From MWCO01 sp964488865 (GTDB taxonomy: Bacteria; Myxococcota_A; Polyangia; Polyangiales; Polyangiaceae), in NCBI GenBank assembly GCA_964488865.1, contig CAZAWR010000018.1, positions 1 through 64,000 on the forward strand: a DNA stretch of 64,000 bases, written 5' to 3'. The translations under genes were made by a program, and so were the position numbers. Below the pieces are notes generated by a model. It did no database searches. It was not told the origin of the DNA and saw nothing but the letters and a program-made list of their open reading frames with translations. Position 1 is the first letter of the stretch. Each line of letters begins with the position of its first letter. Shown here one piece after another: positions 50,803-59,584 of the stretch.

Positions 50803-52689
50803 ATGCAGCTTCCGCTCTTGCCTGACGGTTGGCGTCACTTCCTGGGGTTCGCCGGCTACGACTACATCGCCGAGATGGATCGGGAGCTGCGCTACTTCGA
50901 CGTGAGCGCGAACTACGAGCGGCTCTTGGGCAGGACGCGAGAGGAGCTGCTGGGGCGGACCGCGTTGGAGCTGGAGCTGATCCACCCGGAGGACATCGAC
51001 GGGCTGGGCGAGGGGCTGCGGCCCTTGTTCGAGGACGACACACCGGTCCGGGTCGAGTACCGCTTTCGCGCGGCCGGCGGGGCCTGGGCGTGGGCGGAGA
51101 GCTCCGGTCAGGCGTTTCTGAACTCCGCGGGCGTGTGGCGCTGCGTGTTCATCTCCCGCGACATCTCCGCGCGCAAGGCGATGGAGGTGTCCCTCGCCGC
51201 GAGCGAAGCCGATTACCGCAGCTTGATCGAGCACGCCGTGGACGCCATCCTGATCGGCAACGCGCGCGGCGAAATCATCCGGGCCAATGCCCGGGCCTTC
51301 GAGCTCACAGGCTACGGGCCGGACGAGCTCCTGGGGATGAACTTCGCTGCGCTGTTCTCCACGGAAGAGCACAAGCGCGCTCCGCTTCGCTACGACCGTC
51401 TGGACCGCGGCGAGGACGTGCGTTCGGAGCGCCTGGTGACGCGTCGGGACGGGACCTTGGTGCCTGTCGAGATGAACACACGCAAGCTGCCTGACGGGCG
51501 CTATCAGACATTCTTGCGTGACGTCACCGAGCGCAGGCATGTCGAGGCGGCGTTGCGGCAGACACAAAAGCTGGAGAGTCTCGGCGTCCTCGCGGGAGGC
51601 ATTGCGCACGACTTCAACAACCTCCTTACTGCCATCCTGGGCAATCTCAACCTCGCCCAGCTCTTCGTCGCTCCGGAGTGTCGCGCCCACCCCTACCTCG
51701 GCGCCGTCGAGAAAATCGTGCTCAAGGCCGCCGAGCTCACCCGACAGATGCTCGCCTACTCCGGCAAGGGAAGCTTCGTCGTCCGCAGCCATGACCTCAA
51801 CCAGGTCGTCCAGGAGATGACACACCTGCTCGAAGTCAGCATCTCCAAAAAGGTGTCCTTGCGCCTGCGGCTCGACCCGAACATCGTCCCGATCGACGCC
51901 GACGTCGCCCAGATCCAGCAGGTCATCCTGAACCTGGTGACCAACGCCTCCGACGCCGTCGGCGACGCGGAAGGGGCGATATCCATCTCCACGCGCGTGA
52001 TGGACCTGGACGACGTTTACATCGCGGGGACCGTCGCCTCCCAGAAGCTCGACCCTGGGCGCTACGTCGCTCTCGAAGTGAGCGATACGGGGACAGGGAT
52101 TCCCGCCGAGATCATGGACCGCATCTTCGACCCCTTCTTCACGACGAAGGCTGCGGGGCGCGGGCTGGGGTTGTCCGCGATGCTCGGCATCCTGCGAGGC
52201 CACGGCGCGGGGTACAAGATCTACTCCGAGCGGGGGCGGGGCACGACTTTCAAGCTGTTCTTTCCGGCGAGTGTCAAGCCAGAGGCCCGCGCCCCCGGAA
52301 CCCCCGAGGAGGAAGTGTTGCCGCTGCACGGGACGGTGCTGCTGGTCGACGACGAAGAGACGCTTCTCGCGACTCTTCCGTCGGCCCTCGAGCACTTCGG
52401 TCTTCACGTGCTGACGGCCCGCGACGGGCGAGAGGCGGTCGACCTGTTTCGCAGGGACCCGGCGGCCGTGGATGTGGTCCTCATGGACGTCACGATGCCT
52501 CGGATGGACGGCAGGGAGGCATTCCGGGAGGTTCGCAAGCTGCGCGCCGACGCGCGGGTGATTCTCTCGAGTGGCTATCACGAGGAGTCGGTGGAGGGCC
52601 TGCGACACGAGGGGCTCGCGGACTTCATCCAGAAGCCCTATCAGCTGTCGGAGCTGCGACGGGTTCTGGCGCGCGTGCTTGCCCGGTGA
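50803..52689 (+). CDS. Hybrid sensor histidine kinase with two PAS domains and a receiver
   Basis: A 628-residue cytoplasmic protein. PAS domains are at about 15-130 and 140-260 (ELLGRTALELELIHPEDID; AILIGNARGEIIRANARAF). HisKA follows with IAHDFNNLLTAILGN (His269), the NtrB-like variant. HATPase_c has NLVTNASDAVG, DTGTGIP and GLGLSAMLGIL. A receiver runs from about 505 to the end (LLVDDEE, then VVLMDVTMPRMDG with Asp562, and the FIQKPY Lys). No membrane segment. The ATG at 50803 has GAGG eight bases upstream; an in-frame start 27 bases earlier is possible. No dedicated response regulator is adjacent, so the output partner is unknown. Confidence 0.93.
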   Translation: MQLPLLPDGWRHFLGFAGYDYIAEMDRELRYFDVSANYERLLGRTREELLGRTALELELIHPEDIDGLGEGLRPLFEDDTPVRVEYRFRAAGGAWAWAESSGQAFLNSAGVWRCVFISRDISARKAMEVSLAASEADYRSLIEHAVDAILIGNARGEIIRANARAFELTGYGPDELLGMNFAALFSTEEHKRAPLRYDRLDRGEDVRSERLVTRRDGTLVPVEMNTRKLPDGRYQTFLRDVTERRHVEAALRQTQKLESLGVLAGGIAHDFNNLLTAILGNLNLAQLFVAPECRAHPYLGAVEKIVLKAAELTRQMLAYSGKGSFVVRSHDLNQVVQEMTHLLEVSISKKVSLRLRLDPNIVPIDADVAQIQQVILNLVTNASDAVGDAEGAISISTRVMDLDDVYIAGTVASQKLDPGRYVALEVSDTGTGIPAEIMDRIFDPFFTTKAAGRGLGLSAMLGILRGHGAGYKIYSERGRGTTFKLFFPASVKPEARAPGTPEEEVLPLHGTVLLVDDEETLLATLPSALEHFGLHVLTARDGREAVDLFRRDPAAVDVVLMDVTMPRMDGREAFREVRKLRADARVILSSGYHEESVEGLRHEGLADFIQKPYQLSELRRVLARVLAR

Positions 52690-52704
52690 GGGGGCCTGAG
52701 CCCT

Positions 52705-53130
52705 TCAGTCCGCGTCGAACCCTTCGATCAACCCCTCCGCTTCCTTGCCGTCCACGTCGAGCGCGGCTGCGAGCGAAAGGAGCATCTCCCGCTCCAGCGG
52801 GTGAATCACCCCGTCGGCTCCGGTCATGTCCGCGGCCAGCAGCACCGCGAGCCAGCGCAAGCTCGGCTCCGTGAGCCGCTCGCGAATCGAAGCGATGCAG
52901 GTTTCTCTGCCGGCGGCCTCGAGGCGCCCGCGCAGTCCCGCCACCACCTCGTTGAGGCGCGGTGACCCGAGCCGGCCCTCCGTCAACTGCTCCACGCTTC
53001 GTGCGAAGTGGGCCCGCTCCGTCTCGCTGAACTCCCCGTCGGCGAAGGCAGCGAGATACACCACCTCGACGAGTGCCTCGAGCTTGGTCTCGTCGAGCTC
53101 ACGGGTGATCGCGTCGCCCGGGTCCTGCAT
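52705..53130 (-). CDS. TerB-like / DUF533-type helical protein
   Basis: A 141-residue all-helical protein resembling the TerB tellurite-resistance family. Two repeats are each an Asp-rich loop within helices: ALVEVVYLAAFADGEFSETE near residues 18-37, and LAVLLAADMTGADGVIHPLE near residues 95-115. Acidic residues in these loops bind metal in TerB. Its cellular role is unknown, and there are no other ter genes nearby. The ATG at 53130 is used because the frame upstream runs into the dispersed repeat. It is convergent with the histidine-kinase gene, with 15 bases between stops. Confidence 0.82.
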   Translation of the reverse strand: MQDPGDAITRELDETKLEALVEVVYLAAFADGEFSETERAHFARSVEQLTEGRLGSPRLNEVVAGLRGRLEAAGRETCIASIRERLTEPSLRWLAVLLAADMTGADGVIHPLEREMLLSLAAALDVDGKEAEGLIEGFDAD

Positions 53131-53184
53131 GCGACGAGATTGTATCGGTCGTATTGCGGTCAGGCAAACGGAGTCGTTCCCCCG

Positions 53185-53385
53185 CAGATCCGGAGCCATC
53201 AGAGTTGGCCGCAGATTCCGCAGAGAACCGCAGATGGTTTCGTGGCTTGTGCGGAGGTGGGTAGCGTGGCGACGGGTTGTGCGTCTGAAGCGACCCATGC
53301 TGACCCGCCTCGTGGGAAGGAGCCTTTCGAAAAGCAAGATCCAGAGGTTACTCTCTCTGCCCGGCGCTTCGCTCCAGATCAGGGT
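53185..53385 (+). mobile_element. MITE-like dispersed repeat, copy B
   Basis: About 201 bases matching 11878-12091 in reverse orientation, with small deletions relative to that copy. Ends GATCCGGAGC and GCTCCAGATC are imperfect 10-base inverted repeats. It lies in the 265-base gap between the TerB-like gene and the next leftward gene, ending 10 bases before the latter's stop codon. No coding capacity is evident. Confidence 0.65.
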
Positions 53386-53395
53386 TCCCGCGAGG

Positions 53396-54289
53396 TCAGT
53401 CCGCGTCCTTGCAGCAGCGCACGCCCGTCTGCAGCTCGTGGAAGACCTCGTCGTGATCGACCGTGGTGGGCCGGCATCGATTGCGGAGGGGGCCCCACCA
53501 GCCGCCCTTGAGCCCCGAGCTCATCTTGCGATGGTTGTTCTTCGCCGAGAAGTGCGGCACGTCCAGCACCACCCACTCGTCGATGTTGCCGACCATGTTC
53601 TGCACACCGAAGGGCGACACGCAGGCGGGGTTGGCGGCGACGGGTTGGCGATGGTCCGCGAGGTCGCCTTTGCGCGTCACGAGCCCCTCGGTGCGCTCGA
53701 AGTTGCAGATGTCGGAGTTGCGCACGAACCCGTAGGGGTAGGGTTTGGCTTCTTCTCCCTCGCACGCGAAGAGCCACTCTTGCTCCTGGCAGAGCCGCTT
53801 GCCCTTGGATTCGCAGATCTTCTTCGCTTCCGTCCAGGACTTGTCCGCGAGGGGAAGGCCGTCGTCCCCCCCCATCTCCAGGCGGTCGATGCAGAAGCGC
53901 ATCGGCACGCGCTTGCCCTTGCACTCCGTGGGGTCCACGAAGACCCGGCACCGCGCGTAGGGGTTGACCACGGGATCCTCGATCCACTCCTTACACGCTT
54001 GGTTCACCTTGGTGCAGAGCTTGCCCTCGACCAGCGCCATCTCGGACGGACACGAAGGCGTGTCCGGCTCGACCGGTCGCTCCTCGACCGGTCGCTCCTC
54101 GACCGGTTCCACCACGGGCTGTGGCTGGATCGGCTCGGCCACCTCCACGGGCGTGGGCTGTGCGTCCTGCATGAGCGCGGCGTCCCGGTCCCACCCACCG
54201 GGTTCGTACTCCACGCCTTCGGCCGAGCACCCATTGGGCACGAACAGAGTCAACCCAGAAAATCCGAGAGCAAAGACATAGGCTCGCAT
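53396..54289 (-). CDS. Formylglycine-generating-enzyme-like (SUMF1) lipoprotein
   Basis: A 297-residue lipoprotein (lipobox PNGC near residue 21). A linker with repeated PVEERPVEE units (encoded by 15-base direct repeats) precedes a domain from about residue 80 to the end resembling FGE-sulfatase/SUMF1 folds. Visible are MALVEGKLC, RFCIDRLE, the SWTEAKKICESKGKRLCQEQ helix, EWLFACEG, NMVGNIDEWVV and the GGWWGPLRNRCRP to TGVRCC end. True FGEs oxidise a Cys in sulfatases using a specific Cys pair; here the Cys pattern is that of the lipoprotein branch common in myxobacteria, so catalysis is doubtful. GAGG lies before the ATG at 54289. Confidence 0.85.
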   Translation of the reverse strand: MRAYVFALGFSGLTLFVPNGCSAEGVEYEPGGWDRDAALMQDAQPTPVEVAEPIQPQPVVEPVEERPVEERPVEPDTPSCPSEMALVEGKLCTKVNQACKEWIEDPVVNPYARCRVFVDPTECKGKRVPMRFCIDRLEMGGDDGLPLADKSWTEAKKICESKGKRLCQEQEWLFACEGEEAKPYPYGFVRNSDICNFERTEGLVTRKGDLADHRQPVAANPACVSPFGVQNMVGNIDEWVVLDVPHFSAKNNHRKMSSGLKGGWWGPLRNRCRPTTVDHDEVFHELQTGVRCCKDAD

Positions 54290-54463
54290 ACGGGACCTCG
54301 TCGAGAGGCGACGGTTCGAAACGAATGGATCCAGAAAGCGCACCACAGGTCTAAGCATAGCGCTTTCCGTGCCAGGGCCTCGGCGGAAGGAACCGCGGGG
54401 AAACGCGAGGATCGGTTCGAACGCGTGGGTCGTCACCCTGACATCGCGTTCATGGACGTGTCC

Positions 54464-55762
54464 TCAGTTGCAGTGGACCGGTTTCAGCTCGTACGTGATG
54501 GGTCCGCTGCCCACCCCTTCCACGGTCACGATGTACGTCTCCCCCGCTGCGGGCGTCCAACCGCTCGGCCGGAAGGCGAGGGTCGAGTACGACCCGTACC
54601 CCCCCGACAGCGGCATCTTCTCCATCGTCAGGTCCGCGGCGTCGGATTGCCGGACCACGGTCATCACAGCGCTGGACACGTTGAGGTTGTGGTGGAACGT
54701 CCAGACCCAACCCGTGATGGCGGTGGGGACGAACCCGGGGGGAGGGAAGGCGATCCAATCGGGCCACGGGCCGGACCCGCTCGATCCGAAGACGGCGAGG
54801 CACTGCGCGTTGCCGTAGGGACCTCCGCCTGCGTAGTACCCAATGCCCACCGGTCCGAGGGGGGGGTTGAAGATCCACCGACGGTGCCCGAACGTGGTGA
54901 AGTTGCCGTTGTCCTCGATGAACTGGTCGATCGCCTCGGCGGGGTGACCCGATCCCCACGCGAGGTTCGACTGGCCCGCTCCGCTCGCCCCTTCAGGCGT
55001 GTAGCACTTCGCGCTCGGGTCGGGCGAGTGCGGGTTGGGGGCGGTCCCTGGAGGGTTCCACGACGCCACGACCGCGCACCACATGTTCATCTCGTTGAGC
55101 GACAGGCTGTCCGAGACCGGCCCCAGCCCCACCATCCAACGGAACATGTTGATGCGCACCAGCGTGTCGTCGATGCCTGCCCGCGTGAGGGTGCCGGGAT
55201 CACACTCTGTGGGGCCGGCGGTCCACGGCGACGCATCGGTGTACGTGTGCCCCTGGTTCCACTGATCGCAGACTTCTTGCTCGGTGTGCTGCGCGGGGTC
55301 CCCAGGCAACGATGGCTCGCACCCGGCGCCCGTGGATACGAACCCGGGGTTGCAGACGCACGTCAGGGTGGACGGCTCGCAGTGCTCATTGGCGCCGCAC
55401 GAGACGGCTGCGCAAGGGTCGGGGCTCCCGCCCGTGCCCCCGGTGGCGGTTCCGCCCGTGCCTGAAGCGCCCGCGCTCCCGCCGGTTCCGCCTGTGTCGC
55501 CGCCGCCGGTTCCCCCCGTGTTGCTCCCGCCGGTTCCCCCCGTATCGCTGCCGCCGGCTCCGCCCGTGGTGCTGCCGCCGGTTCCGCCCGTGGTGCTGCC
55601 GCCGGTTCCGCCCGACGCCCCCGCGCTTCCTCCGACGCCCGCGTCTTGCCCGGCTCCCGCGTCATCCGGGCCAAAGGTCACCGCGTCGAAGTCCAGCAAG
55701 GACGAGCACCCCGCGAGGCTGACGAGCGCGCATCCCGTCAGGCCAAGCCCACGGCGTCGCAT
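54464..55762 (-). CDS. CAP/SCP-domain lipoprotein with EGF-like segment
   Basis: A 432-residue lipoprotein (signal ending SLAGCSSLL; lipobox LAGC). A linker of TTGGTGGS- and GGSAGASG-type repeats follows, then an EGF-like Cys cluster (DPCAAVSCGANEHCEPSTLT, then CVCNPGF). A CAP/SCP-like domain runs from about residue 185 to 335 (LVRINMFRWMVGLGPVS, MNMWCAVVASWNPPG, FTTFGHRRWIFNPPLG). A C-terminal beta domain ends in ELKPVHCN. CAP proteins bind lipids or act as peptidases in some lineages; no role can be assigned. The ATG overlaps the stop of the upstream TPR/PEGA gene by one base (TGATG). Confidence 0.85.
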   Translation of the reverse strand: MRRRGLGLTGCALVSLAGCSSLLDFDAVTFGPDDAGAGQDAGVGGSAGASGGTGGSTTGGTGGSTTGGAGGSDTGGTGGSNTGGTGGGDTGGTGGSAGASGTGGTATGGTGGSPDPCAAVSCGANEHCEPSTLTCVCNPGFVSTGAGCEPSLPGDPAQHTEQEVCDQWNQGHTYTDASPWTAGPTECDPGTLTRAGIDDTLVRINMFRWMVGLGPVSDSLSLNEMNMWCAVVASWNPPGTAPNPHSPDPSAKCYTPEGASGAGQSNLAWGSGHPAEAIDQFIEDNGNFTTFGHRRWIFNPPLGPVGIGYYAGGGPYGNAQCLAVFGSSGSGPWPDWIAFPPPGFVPTAITGWVWTFHHNLNVSSAVMTVVRQSDAADLTMEKMPLSGGYGSYSTLAFRPSGWTPAAGETYIVTVEGVGSGPITYELKPVHCN

Positions 55763-56718
55763 CAGAAGCTCCCCATCACGCCCGCGCCCGTCGGTCCCAG
55801 ATAGGGTTGCACGCGGGCGGTCGACGCTTCCGTCTCTGCGTCCTTCGGGCCGGTCATCAGCAGGACCGCCCCCAGGCCGAGCCCAACCCCTCCCACGATG
55901 AACCCGGCGGTCGAGATGTTCGCCTGCATCTTGCCGCGATCGTAGCTGTCCCGCTGGTTCTCGGTGCAGACGTCGTCCACGCAAGCCGCGCGCAGGTCGT
56001 CTCGCGTGCTGCGAGCCATCATCCCGAACGCCGTGCCCGCGATAAGTCCGACCCCTCCGACCGCAAGGCTCACGTAGCCCCACGTCTTCTGCGAGGTCCC
56101 ATCCGTGGACACCTCGACGGCGTCTTCTTTCTCAGGCTTCGTGGCGGGCACCGGCTCGAGCTCGATGGCCACCTTCTCGTCGGCCCCGTCGCCCAGCACG
56201 ACGGTCTTTTCGAAGGGGAGGAAGCCCTCCGCTTCGGCCCGAACGAGCACGGACCCTGGGTTCATCTCCATGCGTGTGCCGTGGTCCGAGGAGGAGAGCT
56301 GCTTGTCTCCCAGGCGCACCGTGCCGGCAAAGCCCGGGGAGACATTCACGGTCATGTGGGCGACCCTCTCTTCGATTTTCTTGAGCAGCTCCCGGGAGTT
56401 CTTGCGGTCCCACCACCCGGCCCGGTTGTTGTCCGCCACGGACTGCGCGTGCTCGCGGGCCTCGATGAACAACCCGAGGCTCACGAGCGCCTTGGCGAGC
56501 TGGTAGCGCGCCCTGGGCGTGTCGTTGAGCGCGAGGGCTGCCTCGAAGGCTTCCCGCGCTTCCTGCCACGCCTCCGCCTTGTCGTGCTTCATCCCCTCGT
56601 TGACCAGCTTCTGGGCCTCCGCCTTGTCTTTCCAGCTCGCTTGGGACCAAGCCGGCGACGTGAACCCGAGAACCACGAGGATGCCTACGAGCAGAAGCAC
56701 CAGACGTCGATTGCGCAT
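55762..56718 (-). CDS. Periplasmic TPR/PEGA-like protein with membrane segments
   Basis: A 318-residue protein: signal peptide (RLVLLLVGILVVLGFTSPAWS), TPR-like helices (AEAWQEAREAFEAALALND, YQLAKALVSLGLFIEAREHA), and a PEGA-like region at about residues 120-195 (MTVNVSPGFAGTVRLGDK, then SVLVRAEAEGFLPFE). Two hydrophobic segments follow (GYVSLAVGGVGLIAGTAFG and AGFIVGGVGLGLGAVLL), then a C-terminal GVMGSF. It has the same architecture as the protein at 44447-45514, so the two are probably paralogues. It is translationally coupled to the CAP lipoprotein and divergent from lgt. Confidence 0.83.
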   Translation of the reverse strand: MRNRRLVLLLVGILVVLGFTSPAWSQASWKDKAEAQKLVNEGMKHDKAEAWQEAREAFEAALALNDTPRARYQLAKALVSLGLFIEAREHAQSVADNNRAGWWDRKNSRELLKKIEERVAHMTVNVSPGFAGTVRLGDKQLSSSDHGTRMEMNPGSVLVRAEAEGFLPFEKTVVLGDGADEKVAIELEPVPATKPEKEDAVEVSTDGTSQKTWGYVSLAVGGVGLIAGTAFGMMARSTRDDLRAACVDDVCTENQRDSYDRGKMQANISTAGFIVGGVGLGLGAVLLMTGPKDAETEASTARVQPYLGPTGAGVMGSF

Positions 56719-56848
56719 GATTCGAGGATCCCAGATACCCCGGCAGTCCGTCAACGAATGCTTCACCGTGGTCTCCCCCTGGCCGCTCGCCCCTCAAAAA
56801 CATCGGAACGCTGGCATGTGAACCGTTTCGATCGTAAGAACGGGCCCC

Positions 56849-58345
56849 ATGCATCCCATCCTGTTTCGCATTCCGGTACCGAACTGGAACGTGCCAGGCA
56901 TCGGACCTCTGCACGAAGCTTTCACGCAGGGTAACATCCCGATCTATTCCTACGGCGTCATGCTCGGCCTTTCCCTGGTCGTCGGGTGGTACCTCACCCT
57001 ATGGCTTGCCGAGAAAGACGGGCTTCCCAAGGAGACCATGGCGAACTGCTACGTCGTGACCGCCTTGGCCGCCATCGTGGGGTCGCGCGTCCTGTACGTC
57101 CTGACCAACCTGGACGAGTTCGAAAGCTTTGGGGACTTCTTCGCGTTTCGGCGCGGAGGGCTCGTTGCCTACGGCGGCTTCCTCGGCGGGTACCTCGGCT
57201 CCTGGGGCTACCTGAAGCTCAAGAAGATCCCCCTGATGCCGTGGGCCGACGTGGCCGTCCCGTCGTTGGCTTCCGGTCTCGCGATCACGCGCATCGGTTG
57301 CTACCTGTTCGGCTGCGACTTCGGAAAGCCCCTGAGCGATGGCGCTCCTGAGTTTCTCAAGAAGATAGGAACGTTCCCGCACTGGGCTCCTGGCACGGTC
57401 GACCGTGGCGATGGGGCTCCTGCGTGGATCCAGCACGTCAACAGCGGCTTGATCGATCACGAGGCGACGCATTCGTTGCCGGTGCACCCGACCCAGCTGT
57501 ACGAGTCCCTGGTGGGGCTGGCGCTTCTCGCGTTGCTGATGGTGCAGCGCAAGAACCAGCGCTTTCGCGGCCAGATCTTCATGCTGTTCGCCTTTGCGTA
57601 CGGCTTCGCGCGGTTCCTGCTCGAGATCGTTCGCGATGACGCGGAGCGCGGTCTGTACGGCCCAGAGCTAGGCGCGCACATCCTGCTTCCCGGGGCCCTG
57701 GCGCTCTTCGCGGCGGGCTATTCGATCGGGTTCGCCAACGGCATCCCGAACGTCACGATGCGACGGCTCACGCAAGGGCTCTCGTTCGTCCCGGCGCTGG
57801 TTGCGTTCCTGGTGATGCGTCCTGGTTCGTTCATGACCGCGAACATCGTCCAGCTGTCGACGTCGCAGTGGGTGGGCGTGTTGACCGCGGTGGCGGTGTC
57901 CGTGGCGTACATGATCTACTGGAAGGCGGCGGAAGCGCACCCGGCCGAGGCGATGGTCATCAACCTCAGGGGGTTCCAGGCCGATCAGGCCAACCTCGAG
58001 GCCAAGAAGACGGTCGAAGAGGAAGAGCCGGAGGCCGACGAGGCGGAGGAAGAGGAAGAGGCGCCGCGCAAGAAGGCGAAGAAGAAGAAGGCCAAGAAGG
58101 CGCCCCAGGAAGAGGTCGAGGCCAAGTTCGACGAGGACGAGGACGAGCCTTCGAAGACGAAGGAAGAGGTCGACGAGGACGAGCCTTCTAAGACGAAGGA
58201 CGATGTCGACGAGGACGAGCCTTCTAAGACGAAGGACGAGGTCGACGAGGACGAGCCTTCGAAGACGAAGGAAGAGGTCGAGGCCAAGTTCGACGACGAC
58301 GAGGACGAGCCTTCGAAGAAGGACAAGAAGGACGAAGAGAAGTAG
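56849..58345 (+). CDS. lgt: Prolipoprotein diacylglyceryl transferase (Lgt) with charged repeat tail
   Basis: A 498-residue integral membrane enzyme that moves a diacylglyceryl group from phosphatidylglycerol to the lipobox Cys of prolipoproteins. Motifs are IPIYSYGVMLGLSLVVGWYL, the RRGGLVAYGGFLGG signature, ITRIGCYLFGCDFGKP and VHPTQLYESL. The family is usually about 260-300 residues. Here there are extra hydrophobic segments after residue 290 and, from about 385 onward, a tail of Glu, Asp and Lys with AKKKKAKKAP and four DEDEPSKTKxEV repeats. The tail is probably cytosolic, function unknown. It fits the lipoprotein-rich gene content around it. The ATG is preceded by a weak GGGCCC leader. 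Confidence 0.93.
   Translation: MHPILFRIPVPNWNVPGIGPLHEAFTQGNIPIYSYGVMLGLSLVVGWYLTLWLAEKDGLPKETMANCYVVTALAAIVGSRVLYVLTNLDEFESFGDFFAFRRGGLVAYGGFLGGYLGSWGYLKLKKIPLMPWADVAVPSLASGLAITRIGCYLFGCDFGKPLSDGAPEFLKKIGTFPHWAPGTVDRGDGAPAWIQHVNSGLIDHEATHSLPVHPTQLYESLVGLALLALLMVQRKNQRFRGQIFMLFAFAYGFARFLLEIVRDDAERGLYGPELGAHILLPGALALFAAGYSIGFANGIPNVTMRRLTQGLSFVPALVAFLVMRPGSFMTANIVQLSTSQWVGVLTAVAVSVAYMIYWKAAEAHPAEAMVINLRGFQADQANLEAKKTVEEEEPEADEAEEEEEAPRKKAKKKKAKKAPQEEVEAKFDEDEDEPSKTKEEVDEDEPSKTKDDVDEDEPSKTKDEVDEDEPSKTKEEVEAKFDDDEDEPSKKDKKDEEK
58142..58285 (+). repeat. Four 36-bp in-frame repeats in the Lgt tail
   Basis: Units starting at 58142, 58178, 58214 and 58250 each encode a variant of DEPSKTKEEVDE. A diverged unit follows near 58304. 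Near-identical DNA suggests recent expansion, and copy number may vary. Confidence 0.9.
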
Positions 58346-58354
58346 GTTTCCGCC

Positions 58355-59581
58355 TCACTCCCCGCGCAACACCACCGCGGGCGCCACCTCGGAGGCTCTG
58401 CGGGCAGGAATCCACCCCGCCAGCAGTCCCGCCAACCCGCACGCTCCCACCGCCCCAAGGATCGACCACGGCACGACCGTGAACGGCCACGGTGCCACCA
58501 GCAACGTCAGCAGCTCGGACAACCCCCACGCTCCGAGCCCGCCCAGCACGACGCCCACCATCGCCCCCGTCACCGCGATCCCCACGGACTCCGCGAGCAC
58601 GCCGCGACGCAGCCGGGAGGCGGACAGCCCGAGCGCTCGACGCACCGCGAATTCCCGCGCCCGCTCCGCCACCGTGACGAGTTGGCTGTTCATCACGTTG
58701 ATCCCTCCCACCCCGATCGACAGAACCCCACCCAGCAGCAGCACCGCCATCAACACGGACCGGATCACCTCGTCCAGCGCCATGCCCCCTTCCAGCGGCT
58801 CCCAGGTGTGCCCACCAACGCCCCGGTGCAAAGCCTGAAGGTAGGGAGAGAGTCGCAGCGACGTCTCCTTTCCTGTCTCCCCCGCCGTGCCGTAAGCGAG
58901 CGTGATCGACGTCTCGTTGGGCGCGCCCCGCACCGCTCTCTCGAACGTCGCGTCCGACACGTACACCTTGCGATCCACGCGCCAAGTCTCTCCGCCGCTG
59001 CCTCCCCCCATCGGGGGCTTCGGCCGCAGCACGCCGACCACGGCCAGTCGCGTCGACCCATCGAGCACGAGCGCGGCGTCCGATGGCGGCCAAGCGCCGT
59101 CGAACAACCGCTTCCAGACGTCGTGACCGATCACGCAGTGACGTTGCCCCGCTTCCCCCGGGTCGAGCATGCGGCCATGCAGCACCTGCAGGTCATCGAG
59201 GCGCAGGTCCGCGGCGTTTCCTGCTTGCACGCCCACGGGCATGGTCTTGCGTCCCACGGAAGCCTCCCGCTGGTGCAGCGTTGTCGCGGTCCCAACCTGG
59301 GAGTCCGCGAGGCTCTCCTTGTGCTGAAGGGCGCGGGCATCACGGGGGGTGAGGCCGCGTGCGAGATCGGCACGGGGCCCGACAGGTTTGCCAGGAATCA
59401 CACGTACGACGTCGGTCCCCGAGGCGCGCTGCGACGTTCGCTCCAGGGCGTAGGTAGCGCCGTGAAGGCCAGAGGAGAGGAACACGAGCGCGGCGCTTCC
59501 GAGCACGACCCCGAGCAGAGGCAGGACGAGGCCAGCGGGGTCGAGGGACGTACGGCGCAGGAGATTTCGGACGGAGGGCAT
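58355..59581 (-). CDS. ABC transporter permease (MacB/FtsX type)
   Basis: A 408-residue permease with one N-terminal membrane segment (GLVLPLLGVVLGSAALVFL). A periplasmic MacB_PCD-like domain of about 220 residues follows, then three C-terminal segments (SVLMAVLLLGGVLSIGVGGI, VGIAVTGAMVGVVLGGLG and GAVGACGLAGLLAG). The signature NVMNSQLVTVAERAREFAVRRALGLSASRL between the first two C-terminal segments (given here as position, residues about 275-305) marks the FtsX/MacB family. It is the last gene of the export operon, starting three bases after the other permease's stop. The two permeases probably form a heterodimer with the ATPase at the right edge. Confidence 0.9.
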   Translation of the reverse strand: MPSVRNLLRRTSLDPAGLVLPLLGVVLGSAALVFLSSGLHGATYALERTSQRASGTDVVRVIPGKPVGPRADLARGLTPRDARALQHKESLADSQVGTATTLHQREASVGRKTMPVGVQAGNAADLRLDDLQVLHGRMLDPGEAGQRHCVIGHDVWKRLFDGAWPPSDAALVLDGSTRLAVVGVLRPKPPMGGGSGGETWRVDRKVYVSDATFERAVRGAPNETSITLAYGTAGETGKETSLRLSPYLQALHRGVGGHTWEPLEGGMALDEVIRSVLMAVLLLGGVLSIGVGGINVMNSQLVTVAERAREFAVRRALGLSASRLRRGVLAESVGIAVTGAMVGVVLGGLGAWGLSELLTLLVAPWPFTVVPWSILGAVGACGLAGLLAGWIPARRASEVAPAVVLRGE

Positions 59582-59584
59582 GGG

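Noticed and set aside
52826..55465. 879-codon open frame on the + strand
   Set aside because: It is antisense to the TerB-like, FGE-like and CAP genes and spans a dispersed repeat; low-complexity Arg/Val/His composition, no recognisable motif.
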